NCBI GenBank assembly: GCA_036927565.1
Contig: JAYESD010000004.1
Coordinates: forward strand, 162,847,697-162,911,696
Reading direction: 5' to 3'
Length of the DNA stretch: 64,000 nucleotides
Origin: Tuctoria greenei
Taxonomy: Eukaryota > Streptophyta > Magnoliopsida > Poales > Poaceae
The position numbers and the translations under genes are program-made. Of this stretch, positions 1 through 11,078 are shown in pieces. Under the pieces are notes generated by a model. The model worked only from the letters and a program-made list of their open reading frames with translations, was not told where the DNA came from and searched no databases. Positions within the stretch are counted from its first letter, which is position 1. Each line of letters opens with the position of its first letter.

Positions 1-179
1 GCACATTGATATTAGGTATCACTTTCTCCGAGATAACATTGAAAAGGGAAACATTGTGCTTCACCATGTAGATACCGAACAACAATTGGCTGACATTTTT
101 ACAAAACCTTTGGATTTCACTCGTTTTTGTTACATTCGTAGTGAAATAGGGGTTATTCATCCTCATGTCTTCAATTGAG
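1..179 (+). pseudogene. A1 copia pol, RNase H C-terminal end (partial)
   Basis: This is the last part of a Ty1/copia polyprotein, running in from outside the window and ending at a TGA. The translation shows the copia RNase H tail, with HIDIRYHF near the start and QLADIFTKPL about two thirds along. It matches the end of the second A copy near 7160-7337 at roughly 85-90% by eye. Only about 59 codons are visible, so whether the upstream gene is intact cannot be judged. It is followed by the same 3' noncoding region and LTR as the second copy. Confidence 0.85.
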
Positions 180-1169
180 GGGAAGTTTTTGAAACTTGGG
201 AAGTCTATGTGTGAATCTGAAATTAAAATAATATGAGCATAGAATTTCATACATATATGACTTTGTGATTCCTTTTACATGCTGAAAGTTCTTACTACAT
301 TACTCGTGTTATACATTTTGTAGTTTTTGCCATGTCTAGTAATTGGAATAATTACTTACACTAAATCTGGTCATGGTCGAACTTTCTTGCTGTTTTGAAC
401 TTGTTGCATGCTCACAAATGCTTTTAATCATTAAGAATTAATCAAGTAATCAACTCACATGTTGAGTTTTTATGAACAAATATAAATTGAGAAAAGATCA
501 AGAGAATATGCATGCATCGCACTTCTTCTTTTGAGATGGCTTGTCATTGCACTTAGATATGAACTTGGAAGAAGTTGTGTATGACTAAAACCATGTCCTT
601 AAGCTTCTGATTGTCAAATGACATAGGCTTGGCTTGGTTGGTTAGAATAAGGCAGATGCGCATATAATCTCTTGCAAATATCATATGATTTAAATTTATG
701 CTTTTAAAAATGCAGCAACTAGTGTCATGCTTTCAGGTTTTGAAATAGTTAAGGTTGTGAGATCATGACTTGCTTAAATTGAAAAATTACATTTGATCTG
801 TAGCATGGCTTACACTACCTTATGTATTTCATTGATGTGATAATGTAAGGTACTTGATAGTATGACTCGGATGAGCTTTGTTTATATGTATATGTTATAA
901 TATGCTCATAACAACTAAAGAAGGAGAGATAATTTGTTTATATATGCTCATGACTTGTTGAATACATTGTCAAAGGGGGAGAGATAAGCATGAAGGGAAA
1001 GAGAATATGTGCATAAGGGGAAATAATAAAGGGGGAGAGATAAATGTTTTTTTCTCATTTTATTTTTTGATTTAAAAAGGGGGAGAAATTGTTTTCAAAA
1101 CATTTATTGAAAATAAGCCAATGTTCGAATATTAAGTGGTGTTGCCAATGCATTCATCAAGGGGGAGAT
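180..1169 (+). repeat. A1 3' noncoding region with repeated polypurine tracts
   Basis: This AT-rich noncoding region lies between the pol stop and the LTR and is homologous to 7338-8294. The final 200 bases hold four polypurine stretches of the form AGGGGGAGA (near 972, 1028, 1077 and 1160). The last directly abuts the LTR and is the expected plus-strand primer. No gene was seen. Confidence 0.75.
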
Positions 1170-1264
1170 TGTAAGATCTATGTGTGCTGAATACATTGGC
1201 TTGTAGTGAATACACTTGGCTTTGATGATAAAAGTTTTAAATATCACCAAAACACCTTTTTATC

Positions 1265-1725
1265 AAGGTCCGACTCTAGCTCCGAGCTATAGCAAGGTCC
1301 GACCATAGGTTCGACTTGTTTTGGGTAGCTCCGGCTACGTTAGATGCTAGGTCCGACTTCTTGGTAAGGTCCGACTAGCTTTGGTTAGCTCCGGTGAGCT
1401 TTATCTTTAGCTCCGGCATGTCCTTGATAGCTCCGGCATATACTTGATAGCTCCGGCATGCTTTTGCTAAGCTCCGATGTACATTGTCTAGCTCTGGTTT
1501 TGGGTTGACTAGTTTTGACTAGCTTTTGGTAAGCTCTGGTGCTAGGATCTACTAGTTTTGGTTAGCTCTGGCGCTAGGTCCTGCTAGTTTTGTAAGCTCC
1601 GGTGGTAGCTTGGTTGTACTAGTTTGGTAAGCTCCGGCGCTAGGTTCTACTAGCTTTTGATAGCTCCGGCTCAAGCTCCGGGTTGCTCTGGCAAGGTCCA
1701 GAACTTGACCGCAGTGCTTCTGCTT
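1265..1725 (+). repeat. Array of GGTCCGACT / AGCTCCGGC motifs in A LTR 1
   Basis: The words GGTCCGAC, AGCTCCGG and close variants recur every 15-35 bases, often followed by TAGCTTTGG or TAGTTTTGG. Comparable arrays sit at the same relative place in the other two A LTRs. It lies upstream of the TATA box, so it is placed like an upstream regulatory region, but function is inference. Confidence 0.8.
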
Positions 1726-2460
1726 TTCATTTGCAATGTTTTGTACTTGCTTTACATCTATGGAAAGATTGCTTAGTATTCATTTGCTAAGTTTTTGGTG
1801 CGTTTTGTATGATACGGTTGATATCGTTTCTACTGTGGTTTTGCAACATGCTTATGTGAGGTTCTCACATAAGGTGTTGTGTTCAGAACTAACTTGAGTC
1901 AAGTCGAGGATTTGGGCTCGTATGGATTGTTTGTTTGTTCATGTGCAGGTGTTGCTTGAGTTCAAGTCATGGCTGGTGACAGGATCCATTGGACTAGTCT
2001 CAGGAGGAGATGAGGTTCCAACAACCAAGTTCGGGAGGAACTGTGGTTGAGCGGGTCAGGAGGTCGCGCAGGATGATTGAATCAAGGGCAATGCATATGA
2101 AGGTCGAAGGAAGGTGTTCGCACGTATGCATGCGGTGCATGACGTGGAAATATGCTTCTAGAGACGGATTATGAAAGGAAGATCTGATCGGAAGGATCAG
2201 ATCGTATCGGTTGATGACTTCGGCTGCGGCGGAGTCGGTTATGGCTCGGTATGGAAATATCGAGTTGGTTATGTTAGGATTTCGTGTGTGTCACGAATTT
2301 GAGTTGTTTAGGAATGTGGGATACGTTCCTAAGGTGTTTGGAAGTCTTAAGATTGCTTCTATCTGCGTATAGAAGAGTCCTAAGCAGTTATGGAAAGTTC
2401 CGATTGTGATCGGATTAGGATTGGAGTCCTAGTTGAGATTGGGATGGCCTAAGGGCTGGT

Positions 2461-2467
2461 TATATAA
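2461..2467 (+). promoter_or_regulatory. TATA box of A LTR 1
   Basis: TATATAA is followed by GCAAGG. The same TATATAAGCAAG context is present in the other A LTRs (9507 and 63528), which supports it as the core promoter of the LTR. The transcription start cannot be read from sequence alone. Confidence 0.7.
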
Positions 2468-3086
2468 GCAAGGGAAGGCCAAAGTTCGGGTAGACGACTT
2501 TGGGGCTGTTCCTCTTGTGTTCTATTGAATAAAATTCATAGTTTGAAGGAACTTTTGTGCCTTGTTCGTCCGACTTGTTCCAGACAAGTTTTACTCGTCG
2601 AGTCTCTGGACAGCACTACCTTTCGTCGGTGGTTTTATCATAACTCGTGTTTTATTGATCCAATTGACGTGATTCTTTTTGGTTTGTCTTCACAACGTGA
2701 TTTTCTATCATCTGTCAAAATTTCACGGTCATTGGATTTGTAGTTTCTGAGCTACACGAGTTTCTTTGCAGCATTTCAGAAACTGTTTTTCTCGGGTAGG
2801 TCAGATTGACCATAGTCTGATCTTTCGATCATAACTTGAGTTTTTCTCGACGGATTTGAGTAATTCTTTTTGTGTTGTCTTCGTGACTTGATTCTCTCTG
2901 ATATATATCACTTTTGTCATGGTGAAACACGTTTAGATTAGTCTCATACACGATTTCTTTAATAGATCGTTTTTCTACCGAAGGGATTAGGGTTTTATTG
3001 TTTCTGCTGCGTAAGATTTTTAAATCTACCATTCACGCCCCCCCCCCCCCCCTCTGGTAGCTTTTCACGTTCTCTTCGATCCTACA

Positions 3087-3780
3087 CTAGTGATGATTCT
3101 TGTTGCTCATGGGACTTAATATATGAACAATTGTCCTCCCTAAGAAGTGCACATACCTCCAAACTTGATAAACTTGAACTTGAGATTGAAAAGAACAAAA
3201 AGCTTGCTGCACTTAATGATAGAAAATTAAAAGATGCTTCTTATTCTACAATTGATTTGCATTGTTCTACCTGTAATGATCTTGAAAAGAAACTAAAAGA
3301 TGTTATGAGTGAAATTTCAATATTGAACAATGCTTTACGTGCTCATGAAGTTAAATATTGTTCTAATTGCAAACTAAAAGGAAAAACTTCATGTTAAAAC
3401 TACCTAGAATTGTCTAAGAAACTTGATGATATGAATAAGACACTAGAGCAGTTTTGTATTGGGAACAAGAATCTAAACTTGCTGCTGAGTTCATCTAAAT
3501 CTTGTAAATATAAAACTTGTTTAGGTTTTGATTCCCATGCTCATGCTAAAGCACATCCACCTAAAATTATAAAGTCATTAGGAAGTGGTTTGTTTAAAAC
3601 AGTTCCTAAACTAAAAGAGGTGGCTTTTAAATCTGCAGGAGTATTGTGACGTTCGAGTTAAAATAAACATATTGCATGCTCATCTAGACATGAACACAAA
3701 GTTAAATTTCATTGTACCTATTATGGTAGAGATGGTCATGTCATAGATTGTTGTTATAGACTAGCTAAATAACATAAAAA
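3087..3780 (+). pseudogene. A2 gag remnant (coiled-coil part and degenerate zinc knuckle)
   Basis: The region directly after the LTR lacks a recognisable primer-binding site and lacks the N-terminal gag. What remains is a Lys/Glu/Leu-rich helical stretch (3131-3397) with three CxxC pairs. A second open piece (3410-3649) follows. Near 3700-3770 is a degenerate retroviral zinc knuckle in which the first Cys pair is disrupted. Stops interrupt the frame. The large 5' deletion means this copy cannot encode a working capsid protein. Confidence 0.7.
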
Positions 3781-4139
3781 GGAAAGAATGCAAGCTAGAT
3801 CTTATAACTCTCATGCAAAAATTGCTGCACATACTAAACCGAATATCCGAAATATGCAACCTAATGTTATGAGTCAAAAACATTCAAAGTTTACCTCTGG
3901 AGCTTCAGTTTTTTCCTCCAGACCTTCTGTTGTTACCCCCAGAACTTCTGTTTTTTGCCTCCGAAGCTATTGATTTTCTTGCTACACAAGTAACACCTTA
4001 TAGGATAGTAGTTAAGAATACAAAATCTCAAACTTTGACTCATAAAGCTGCTATTTTATCTCAGCTATTCCGTGTTGTTCCTACTGGACATCGTGTAACT
4101 CAGTACTAGATTCCTAAATGCCTATTGACTAACCCCAGT

Positions 4140-5350
4140 ATTGAATCATCGACGTATCATGCTTCAATGTAGGTTACACGCTTGAGGAAGGAGAACATTT
4201 GGATTGTGGATTCAGGTTCCTCACGCCACATGATCGGTAACAAAGAATGGTTCTCCTCCTTCTCTTTTGTGTCACGTGTCGATAATGTTACTTTTGCCGA
4301 TAATTCTTCAACTCCTTTAATTGCTAAAGGTTGGGTTAGAGTAAATAATACATACACTTTGAAAGATGTGGCACTTGTCAAAAATTTGAAATACAATTTT
4401 CTTTCTATTTCACAATTGCTAGATGAAAATTTGGAAATTATTTTCAATAAAAATTGCTGCAAAGTTGTAGTTTGAAATAGTGAGCTTATTTTTAACATGT
4501 CTCGGTTTGGAAGAGTTTTTAAATCTGATTTTGATATGTCTTCTTCTAAGCATAGGTGTCTAGTTGCTAATGATTCAAAGGACTTATATTTTTGGCATCG
4601 TAGACTTGGTCACATAGGCTTTGATCATCTAACACGTGTTAGTGCTCTTGATCGCATACGTGGGCAACCTAAGCTTAAAGAGGGCAAAGAAATTGTGTGC
4701 TCTTCTTGTAGACATGCTAAGAAAGTTGCAGGTTCACATACTCCCCTCACAATGATCATGACAACTGAACTGGGTCAACTTTTGCACCTTGACAACGTAG
4801 GACCTTCACGTGTTCAATACTTCGGAGGTAAATGGTATGTTCTCGTGATTGTTGATGATTATTCTAGATACTCTTGGGTTTACTTTATGGCATCAAAGAA
4901 TGAAGCTTTTAGTCATTTTAGAAATTCTTTTCTTAGATTATCAATTGATCACTGATGATCTTTAAATACAATTAGGAGTGATAACAGAACTGAATTTAAA
5001 AATCAATCTTTTGCTCACTTTTGTGCTGAAAATGGAATATATCATCAATTTTCTTCACCGTATGTACCTCAACAAAATGTTGTTGTAGAAAGAAGGAACA
5101 TAAAATTTGTTGAAATGGCTAGGACTATGCTCGATGAATATCAAACTCTTAGGAAATTTTGGGCTGATGCGATTGCAACCACTTGTTATGTCTCAAATTG
5201 TGTTTTCTTGCACGCTAAGCTAGGTAAAACACCATATGAGCTCCGGTTTAGATATAGGCCGAGTGTTTCACACTTTTGGGTCTTTGGTTGCAAATGCTTT
5301 GTTAAGAAACATGGTAATCTTGATAAATTTTAACCAAGATCCATTGATGG
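4140..5350 (+). pseudogene. A2 pol: protease and integrase remnants
   Basis: The protease region shows the aspartic motif as VDSGSS (near 4205), with the following HMIG typical of copia. The pre-integrase HHCC finger follows from about 4590 (HRRLGH, then CSSC). The integrase core begins with LHLDNVGP and continues as a broken frame with a degenerate RSDNRTEF and VVERRN. The order PR then IN before RT identifies Ty1/copia. Stops and frameshifts near 4475, 4955 and 5333 make it non-functional. Confidence 0.85.
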
Positions 5351-5733
5351 CATGTTCTTGGTTATCCATCTCATACTAGAGTCTACCGTGTGCTTTTACT
5401 TGACACTAACAAAATTGTGGAGACTTGTGAGGAGTCTTTTGATGAAGCTAGCCCAGTTACTAGCTCAAACATTACTGGTCTGGATCCATATCCTCAGGGG
5501 GAGGATATTTTCAAAGGAGAAGAAGAGTCAGTGACATTGCCTGATAGTTCCGAAGTGACACGTGTCCAACTCCAAACTTTGAACAAGCTCTGACTACAAT
5601 CTCTGCTGGTCCTGATCGTCCACAAGCCACAAGATCATCAATAATCGATGAATTTGATGAAGAATAAGCTTGTGAGACATTTGTTACCCTGAGGAATTAC
5701 AAGAATCATCCCCTGCAATAGTTAATTGAAAGC

Positions 5734-7337
5734 TTGCATGAACGAGTTACAAGATCCAGGTTTTCTGACCCCAATTCTCATGCTCATTCTACTTTTGTTG
5801 CTTCTTTTGAACCTAAAGATATATCACAAGCACTCACTAATGAATCTTGCATTATTGCCATGCAAGAAGAGTTAGAAAATTTTAAAAGAAATAGTGTTTG
5901 GAAACTTGTACCTCCACCTCAAGATCACACATTAATTGGAACTAAATGGGTGTTTAAAAATAAACAAAGTGAGGATTGGATTGTGATTAGTAATAAGGCT
6001 AGATTGGTTGATCAAGGTTTCACACAAATTTAAGGTCTAGATTTTGATGAAACTTTTGCTCCTATTACTAGATTAGAAGCCATAAGAATTTTGTTAGCCT
6101 TTGCTACATCTAAAGGTTTCAAGTTATATCAAATGGATGTAAAAAGTGCTTTTCTTAATGGCTACATACATGAGGAGGTTTATGTTAATCAACCACCTGG
6201 TTTTGAAAATTCAGATTTTCCTAATCATGTGTTCAAACTGACTAAAGCCCTGTATGGTCTAAAACAAGCTCCTAGAGCATGGTATGATAGTTTAAAAACA
6301 TTCTTACTTGAAAAGGGGTTTACCATGGGCAAGGTTGATAAAACTATTTTTGTGCTTAAGCATGGCAATGACAAATTATTTGTTCAAGTGTATGTGGATG
6401 ATATTATCTTTGGTTTTGCTTCTCATGATCTTGTGTCCAAGTTTTCAGCAATGATGAGTTCAATATTTTAAATGACTATGATGGGTGAACTCACTTACTT
6501 ATTGGGGCTGCAAATCTAGCAAACCAAGGAAGGTACTTTTATGCATCAAACAAAGTATACAAGAGACCTTCTTAAGCGCTTTAACATGGACAAAAGCAAG
6601 CCTCTTCGGACACCAATGGGTATAGCAACGACACTTGAACTTGATGAAGATGGTGAACCCGTGGATCAAAAGGAATATAGAAGCATGATCGAATCACTTT
6701 TGTATCTTACGGCATCAGGACCGGACATACAATTCAGCATATGTCTTTGTGCACGGTTTCAAGCTTCCCCACGTGCTTCACATTGTCAAGCTGTCAAAAG
6801 GATTTTCAAGTACCTACATGGAACTTAAGAATTTGGCATTTTTCTTCCTTCTTCCTCAACCATTACTTTGAAACCTTTTTTGGATGCTGATTTTGGGGGT
6901 TGTAGGATTGAAAGGAAAAGTACTTCCATTTCTTGTCATTTTCTTGGTAATTCACTTGTTGCTTGGTCCTCTAGAAAATAAAACTCGGTCGCTCCACAGC
7001 CGAATCTGAATATATAGCTGCTGCTAGTGCTTGCTCACAAATTCTTTGGATTGTTCAAACTCTTAGGGACCATGGGGTTGATCTAGATAGTGTTCCACTG
7101 TTTTGTGATAACACTCGTGCCATTTGAATTGCTAAAAACCCCGTGCAACATTCTACTGAGTACATTTACATTAGGTATCACTTTCTCTGCGATAATGTTG
7201 AAAAAGGAAACATTGTGCTTCATCATGTAGATATCGAACAACAGTTGAGTGATATTTTTACAAAACCTTTGAGTTTCACTCGTTTTTGTTACATTCATAG
7301 TAAATTAGGGGTTACGCATCCTCATGGCTTAAATTAA
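5734..7337 (+). pseudogene. A2 pol: reverse transcriptase and RNase H remnants
   Basis: Copia reverse transcriptase is recognisable by YQMDVKSAFLNG (about 6127), YGLKQAPRAWY (about 6253) and the catalytic YVDD (about 6392). RNase H follows, with the tail QLSDIFTKPL near 7240. Internal stops occur at about 6031, 6469, 6826, 6979 and 7126. The gene is a fossil but keeps full collinearity. It is followed by the same 3' noncoding region as the first A copy. Confidence 0.88.
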
Positions 7338-8294
7338 GGTGGAGTTTTGAAAACTCGGAACTTTATGTGTGGATCTGAATTTAAAATAATATGATCATAG
7401 TATTTCATACATATATGACTTGTGATTCCTTTTACATGCTAAAAGTTCTTACTACATTACTCATGTTATACATTTTGTAGTTTTTGCCATGACTAGTAAT
7501 TGGAATAATTACTTGTACTAAATCTGGTTATCATCGAACTTTCTTGCTGTTTTGAACTTGTTGCATGCTCACAAGTGCTTTTAATAATGAAAATTAATCA
7601 ATCAACTATCCACATGTTGAGCTTTTATGATCAAATAAAAAAATGAGAAAAGATCAAGAGAATATGTATGCATCACACTTATTTTGAGATGGCTTATCAT
7701 TGCACTTAGATATGAACTTAGAAGAAGTTTTGTATGATTAAAACCATGTTCTAATGCTTCTGATTGTCCAATGACATAGGCTTGGCTTGTTTGGTTAGAA
7801 TAAGGCAGATGCGACATATAATCTCTTGCAAATGTTAGATGATAAGAATTTGTGCTTTAAGTAACATTGAAAAATGAAAGAAGCAACAACAAGTGTCATG
7901 CTTTCAAGTTTTGAAATAGTTAAGTTTGTGAGATCATGACTTGCTTAAACTGAAAATTACATTTGGTCTCTAGCATGGATTACACTACTTTATGTATTTC
8001 ATTGATGTGATAGTGTAAGTTACTTGATTGTATGACTTGGATGAGCTTTATTTCATATGTATATGTTATAATGTGCTCATAACAAATTAAAATTTCTTTT
8101 TTGTACCTTGCTAAATACATTGTCAAATGGGGAGAAATATGCAAGGGGGAGAAATAAGTATAGGGGGAGAAATTTATTTCTATCTCATTTGATTTTCAAA
8201 AAAGGGGGAGAAATTGTTTTCAAAACTTTTCATGTGAATAAACCAATGTTCGGATTTTAAGTGGTGTTGCCAATGCATTCATCAAGGGGAAGAT
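7338..8294 (+). repeat. A2 3' noncoding region and polypurine tract
   Basis: This noncoding stretch is homologous to 180-1169. It carries several GGGGGAGAAA-type purine runs between about 8130 and 8213, and ends in AAGGGGAAGAT directly before the LTR. No gene was seen. Confidence 0.7.
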
Positions 8295-10114
8295 TGTGAG
8301 ACCTATGTGTGCTGAATACATTGGCTATGACGATAAAAGTTTTAAATACTACCAAAACACCCATATCATCAAGGTCCGACTCTAGGTCTGAGCTCCAGCA
8401 AGGCCCGATGATAGGTCCGACTTGTTTTGTGTAGCTCTGGAAAGTTTCGACGTAAGGTCCGACTAATTTTGACTAGGTTCAACTTACTTTGTCTAGGTCC
8501 GACTTATTTTGGTTAGGTCCGACTTGCAGTGGCTGAGTGCGACTAGCTTTGCTAAGCTCCGACGCTAGGTCCGACTAGCTTTGGAAAGCTCCGGCGCTAG
8601 GGCCGACTAGCTCTGGTAAGCTCCGGCGCTAGGTCCTGCTAGCTTTGGTATGTTTCGGTGCTAGATTCTGTTAGTTTTGGTATGCTCCGGTTCAAGGTCC
8701 GGTTGGCCTTGGCAAGGTTCGAAGCTTGATCGCAATGGTTCTGCTTTTAATTTGCAATGTTTCGAACTTGCGTTTTGGATTATGAAAAGTTTGCTAGTAT
8801 TCTTTTACTGTGTTTTTGGTGTGTTTTGGTGGTTATCACTGATATCATTTTGCTTTGGTTTGCAACATACTTATGTGAGGTTCTCACGTAAGGTGTTGTG
8901 GTAATTAGAACTAACGAGAGTTAAGTCGAGGACTTGTGCTTGGAAGTATTAGTTGCTTATTCATGTGCAGGTGTTGCTTGAGTTCAATACATGGCTGGTG
9001 ACGGGATCCATTGAACTAGTCTTAGGGAGAAGATGAGGTTCAACAACCAAGTTCGGAAGGAATTGTGGTTGGGTTGATCGGGAGGGTGTGCAACATGTTT
9101 GAATCAAGAACAATGCATATGAAGGTATTGTGGACGTCGTTGGAAGATGTTTGCACATGTGAAAGGAGTGCATGGACGTGGATACATGGTTCCAAGGCGT
9201 GATGAAGAGATGTGGATGTAAATAATTCATCTGAAAGGTCCAACCGACTAGGTTATGGACTCAGGGTGCGGCTGAGTCGTGTTTGAATCAAATATGGAAA
9301 GTTTTGAGTTGGTTATGACAGGATTTCATGTAGGTCACGAATTTGAGTTTTTTAAAGAATATGGAATACGTTCCTAAGGTGTTTGGAAGTCTTAAGATTG
9401 CTTCTATCTGCGTATAGAAGATTCTTGAGCAAATATGGAAAGTTTCGATTCGTGAATTGAGTAGGATTAGAGTCCTAGTTAGGTTTGAGTTGTCCTTCGG
9501 GCTGGTTATATAAGCAAGGGAGGCCAGAGATTGTGATAGATGACTTAGGGGCTGTTCCTTGTAAGTTTTGATCAATAAAATTCATAGTCAAAAGGAGCTT
9601 TTGTGCCTTGTTTGTCTGACTTGTTTTCTTCAATTCTTTCTCATCGAGTTTCTGCACAGCACTACCTTGCTTCGGTGGTTTTATCATAACTCGAGTCTTA
9701 CAGATCCGATTGACATGATTATTTTTGGGTTGTCTTCACATCTTAATTTTGTATCATATTTTAAAATTTCACGGTCATTAGATTTTTGGTTTCTGATCTA
9801 CACGAGTTTCTTTGCAGTGTTTCAATACTGTTTTTTTTTCTTGGGTTGGACAGATTGACCTTTGTTCGATCTTTCAATCGTAACTTTAGTTTCTCTCGAC
9901 AGATTTTCGTGATTCTTGTTGTGACACCTTCGTGACTTGATTCTAAAAATCTATTCAAGTTTTGTTACAATTGAACATGTTTAGATTAGTCGCACACACA
10001 GTTCCTTTAACAGATCACTTTTCTGCTGAGGGGTGTTTTCGTTGCTTCCGTTGAAAAGTTTTAATCTATCATTCACCCCCTCTGGTAGCTTTAGACATGC
10101 TCTTCGATCCTACA
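8295..10114 (+). mobile_element. Copia A LTR 2 (3' LTR of A2)
   Basis: The LTR is 1820 bp, starting TGTGAGACC and ending GATCCTACA. It is homologous along its length to A LTR 1. The motif array spans about 8370-8710, the TATA box is at 9507-9513, and a shorter C-run followed by CTCTGG lies near the end (about 10075). Divergence from LTR 1 is high by eye, so the two are old or come from different insertions. Confidence 0.85.
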
Positions 10115-10381
10115 GAAGCACTATGCAACAACCATTAAGTATCCATACGATCAAAGAGGTACGCAAATACATGTTAAAAAGGAGTACATGCGCTTCGAGA
10201 TGCAACCCGGTGAGTCGATATATGATTTCTTTGCTACTTTAATAAAATTCTCAGCAACTTGCGTAGTGTCAAGGTTAATTTTTAAGATGTATAGAATGCT
10301 AGAAAATTGTTAGGTGCATTGGAGATGTCAATTTGGGAGTTGAACGTTACATCTATTCGTGAATTTAATGTCATGAGTACA
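10115..10381 (+). other. Unassigned sequence with a gag-like translation
   Basis: This stretch flanks A LTR 2. One frame over about 10165-10250 gives a peptide resembling retrotransposon gag (YMRFEMQPGESIYDFFATL), but it soon meets stops. It is probably a fragment of an older element into which the A and H1 elements inserted. I cannot name the family. Confidence 0.35.
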
Positions 10382-10545
10382 TGTTAATTGTCGTTATATA
10401 CCAATTCTGTCTGTCAATATAACTAAATTATGTGAGGAAATAAATATTTCTTGCACACATCATAGTTATAAATAAACTAGTTCCACTTTTACTTGGATGA
10501 ATTGGTGCACGCAGGTATTCTATAAAGAATTGAGGTGAATGCATG
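10382..10545 (+). mobile_element. H1 gypsy LTR, 5' part
   Basis: It begins TGTTAATTGTCG and matches, in reverse, the start of the solo H2 LTR (positions just below 39371), including TTATATACCAATT and GTCAATATAACT. Homology fades at about 10545, where inserted DNA begins. The remainder of this LTR resumes near 13160. Confidence 0.65.
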
Positions 10546-11078
10546 ACCACACAGCAAGGAAAGACACTTCCAACCAAACAGACGATGCCATGTGGCCTCC
10601 CATGGATCCAATGGCACACTTACAGGCGTGTACCCGCATGTTTTCACCCCGATTCATCTAGAAGGTCAACAAGGACCTACATATCAGTGTCTAGGAGCAA
10701 GTGGGGGCCGAGTGGCGCCACCACCAGCTCGGTCGACTAGGGAGGGCGACCGAACTAGTAAAGGCGCCAAACTCGATCCACTCGCACATGTCGACTTCTG
10801 GTGGCTTCCTTTATGCGTGAGTAAGTGAAAGCCCAGGAGATTAGTGCGCAAAACTGCATGAGTGAGTGTATAATGCGGGGGGGAGTGCCTCACCTCACTT
10901 CACACACACCACTCAAGCATTTTCTCTTGTATACACTAGTTCTCTTAGTCCATTAGTGGAGTTTAGGCTGTAGAGAGGAGCCTCTTAGTCCCAAGTCCAA
11001 ATTGGGAAAGGTATGTCTCTTGTATCTTTTCTTTTATTTGTGACTTTATACTTTATAATAATATCATTAGTCTTCATT
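10546..11078. other. Unassigned sequence inside the H1 LTR
   Basis: About 530 bases lie between the first part of the H1 LTR and the LINE-like remnant. Short open frames run across it on both strands but none resembles a known protein. It could be part of the same insertion as the LINE-like DNA or a separate element. No terminal repeats were recognised. Confidence 0.3.

Larger units (their letters stand above)
1170..3086 (+). mobile_element. Copia A LTR 1 (shared between two tandem A copies)
   Basis: The LTR is 1917 bp with near-inverted ends, TGTAAGATC at the start and GATCCTACA at the end. It is preceded by a polypurine tract and contains a TATA box at 2461. Near its end is a C-run followed by CTCTGG, a layout also seen near the end of the Sirevirus-like LTRs in this window. 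It aligns along its length with 8295-10114 and with 62321-64000, at roughly 80-88% by eye. A internal sequence lies on both sides, so this LTR is the 3' LTR of one copy and the 5' LTR of the next. Confidence 0.85.
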
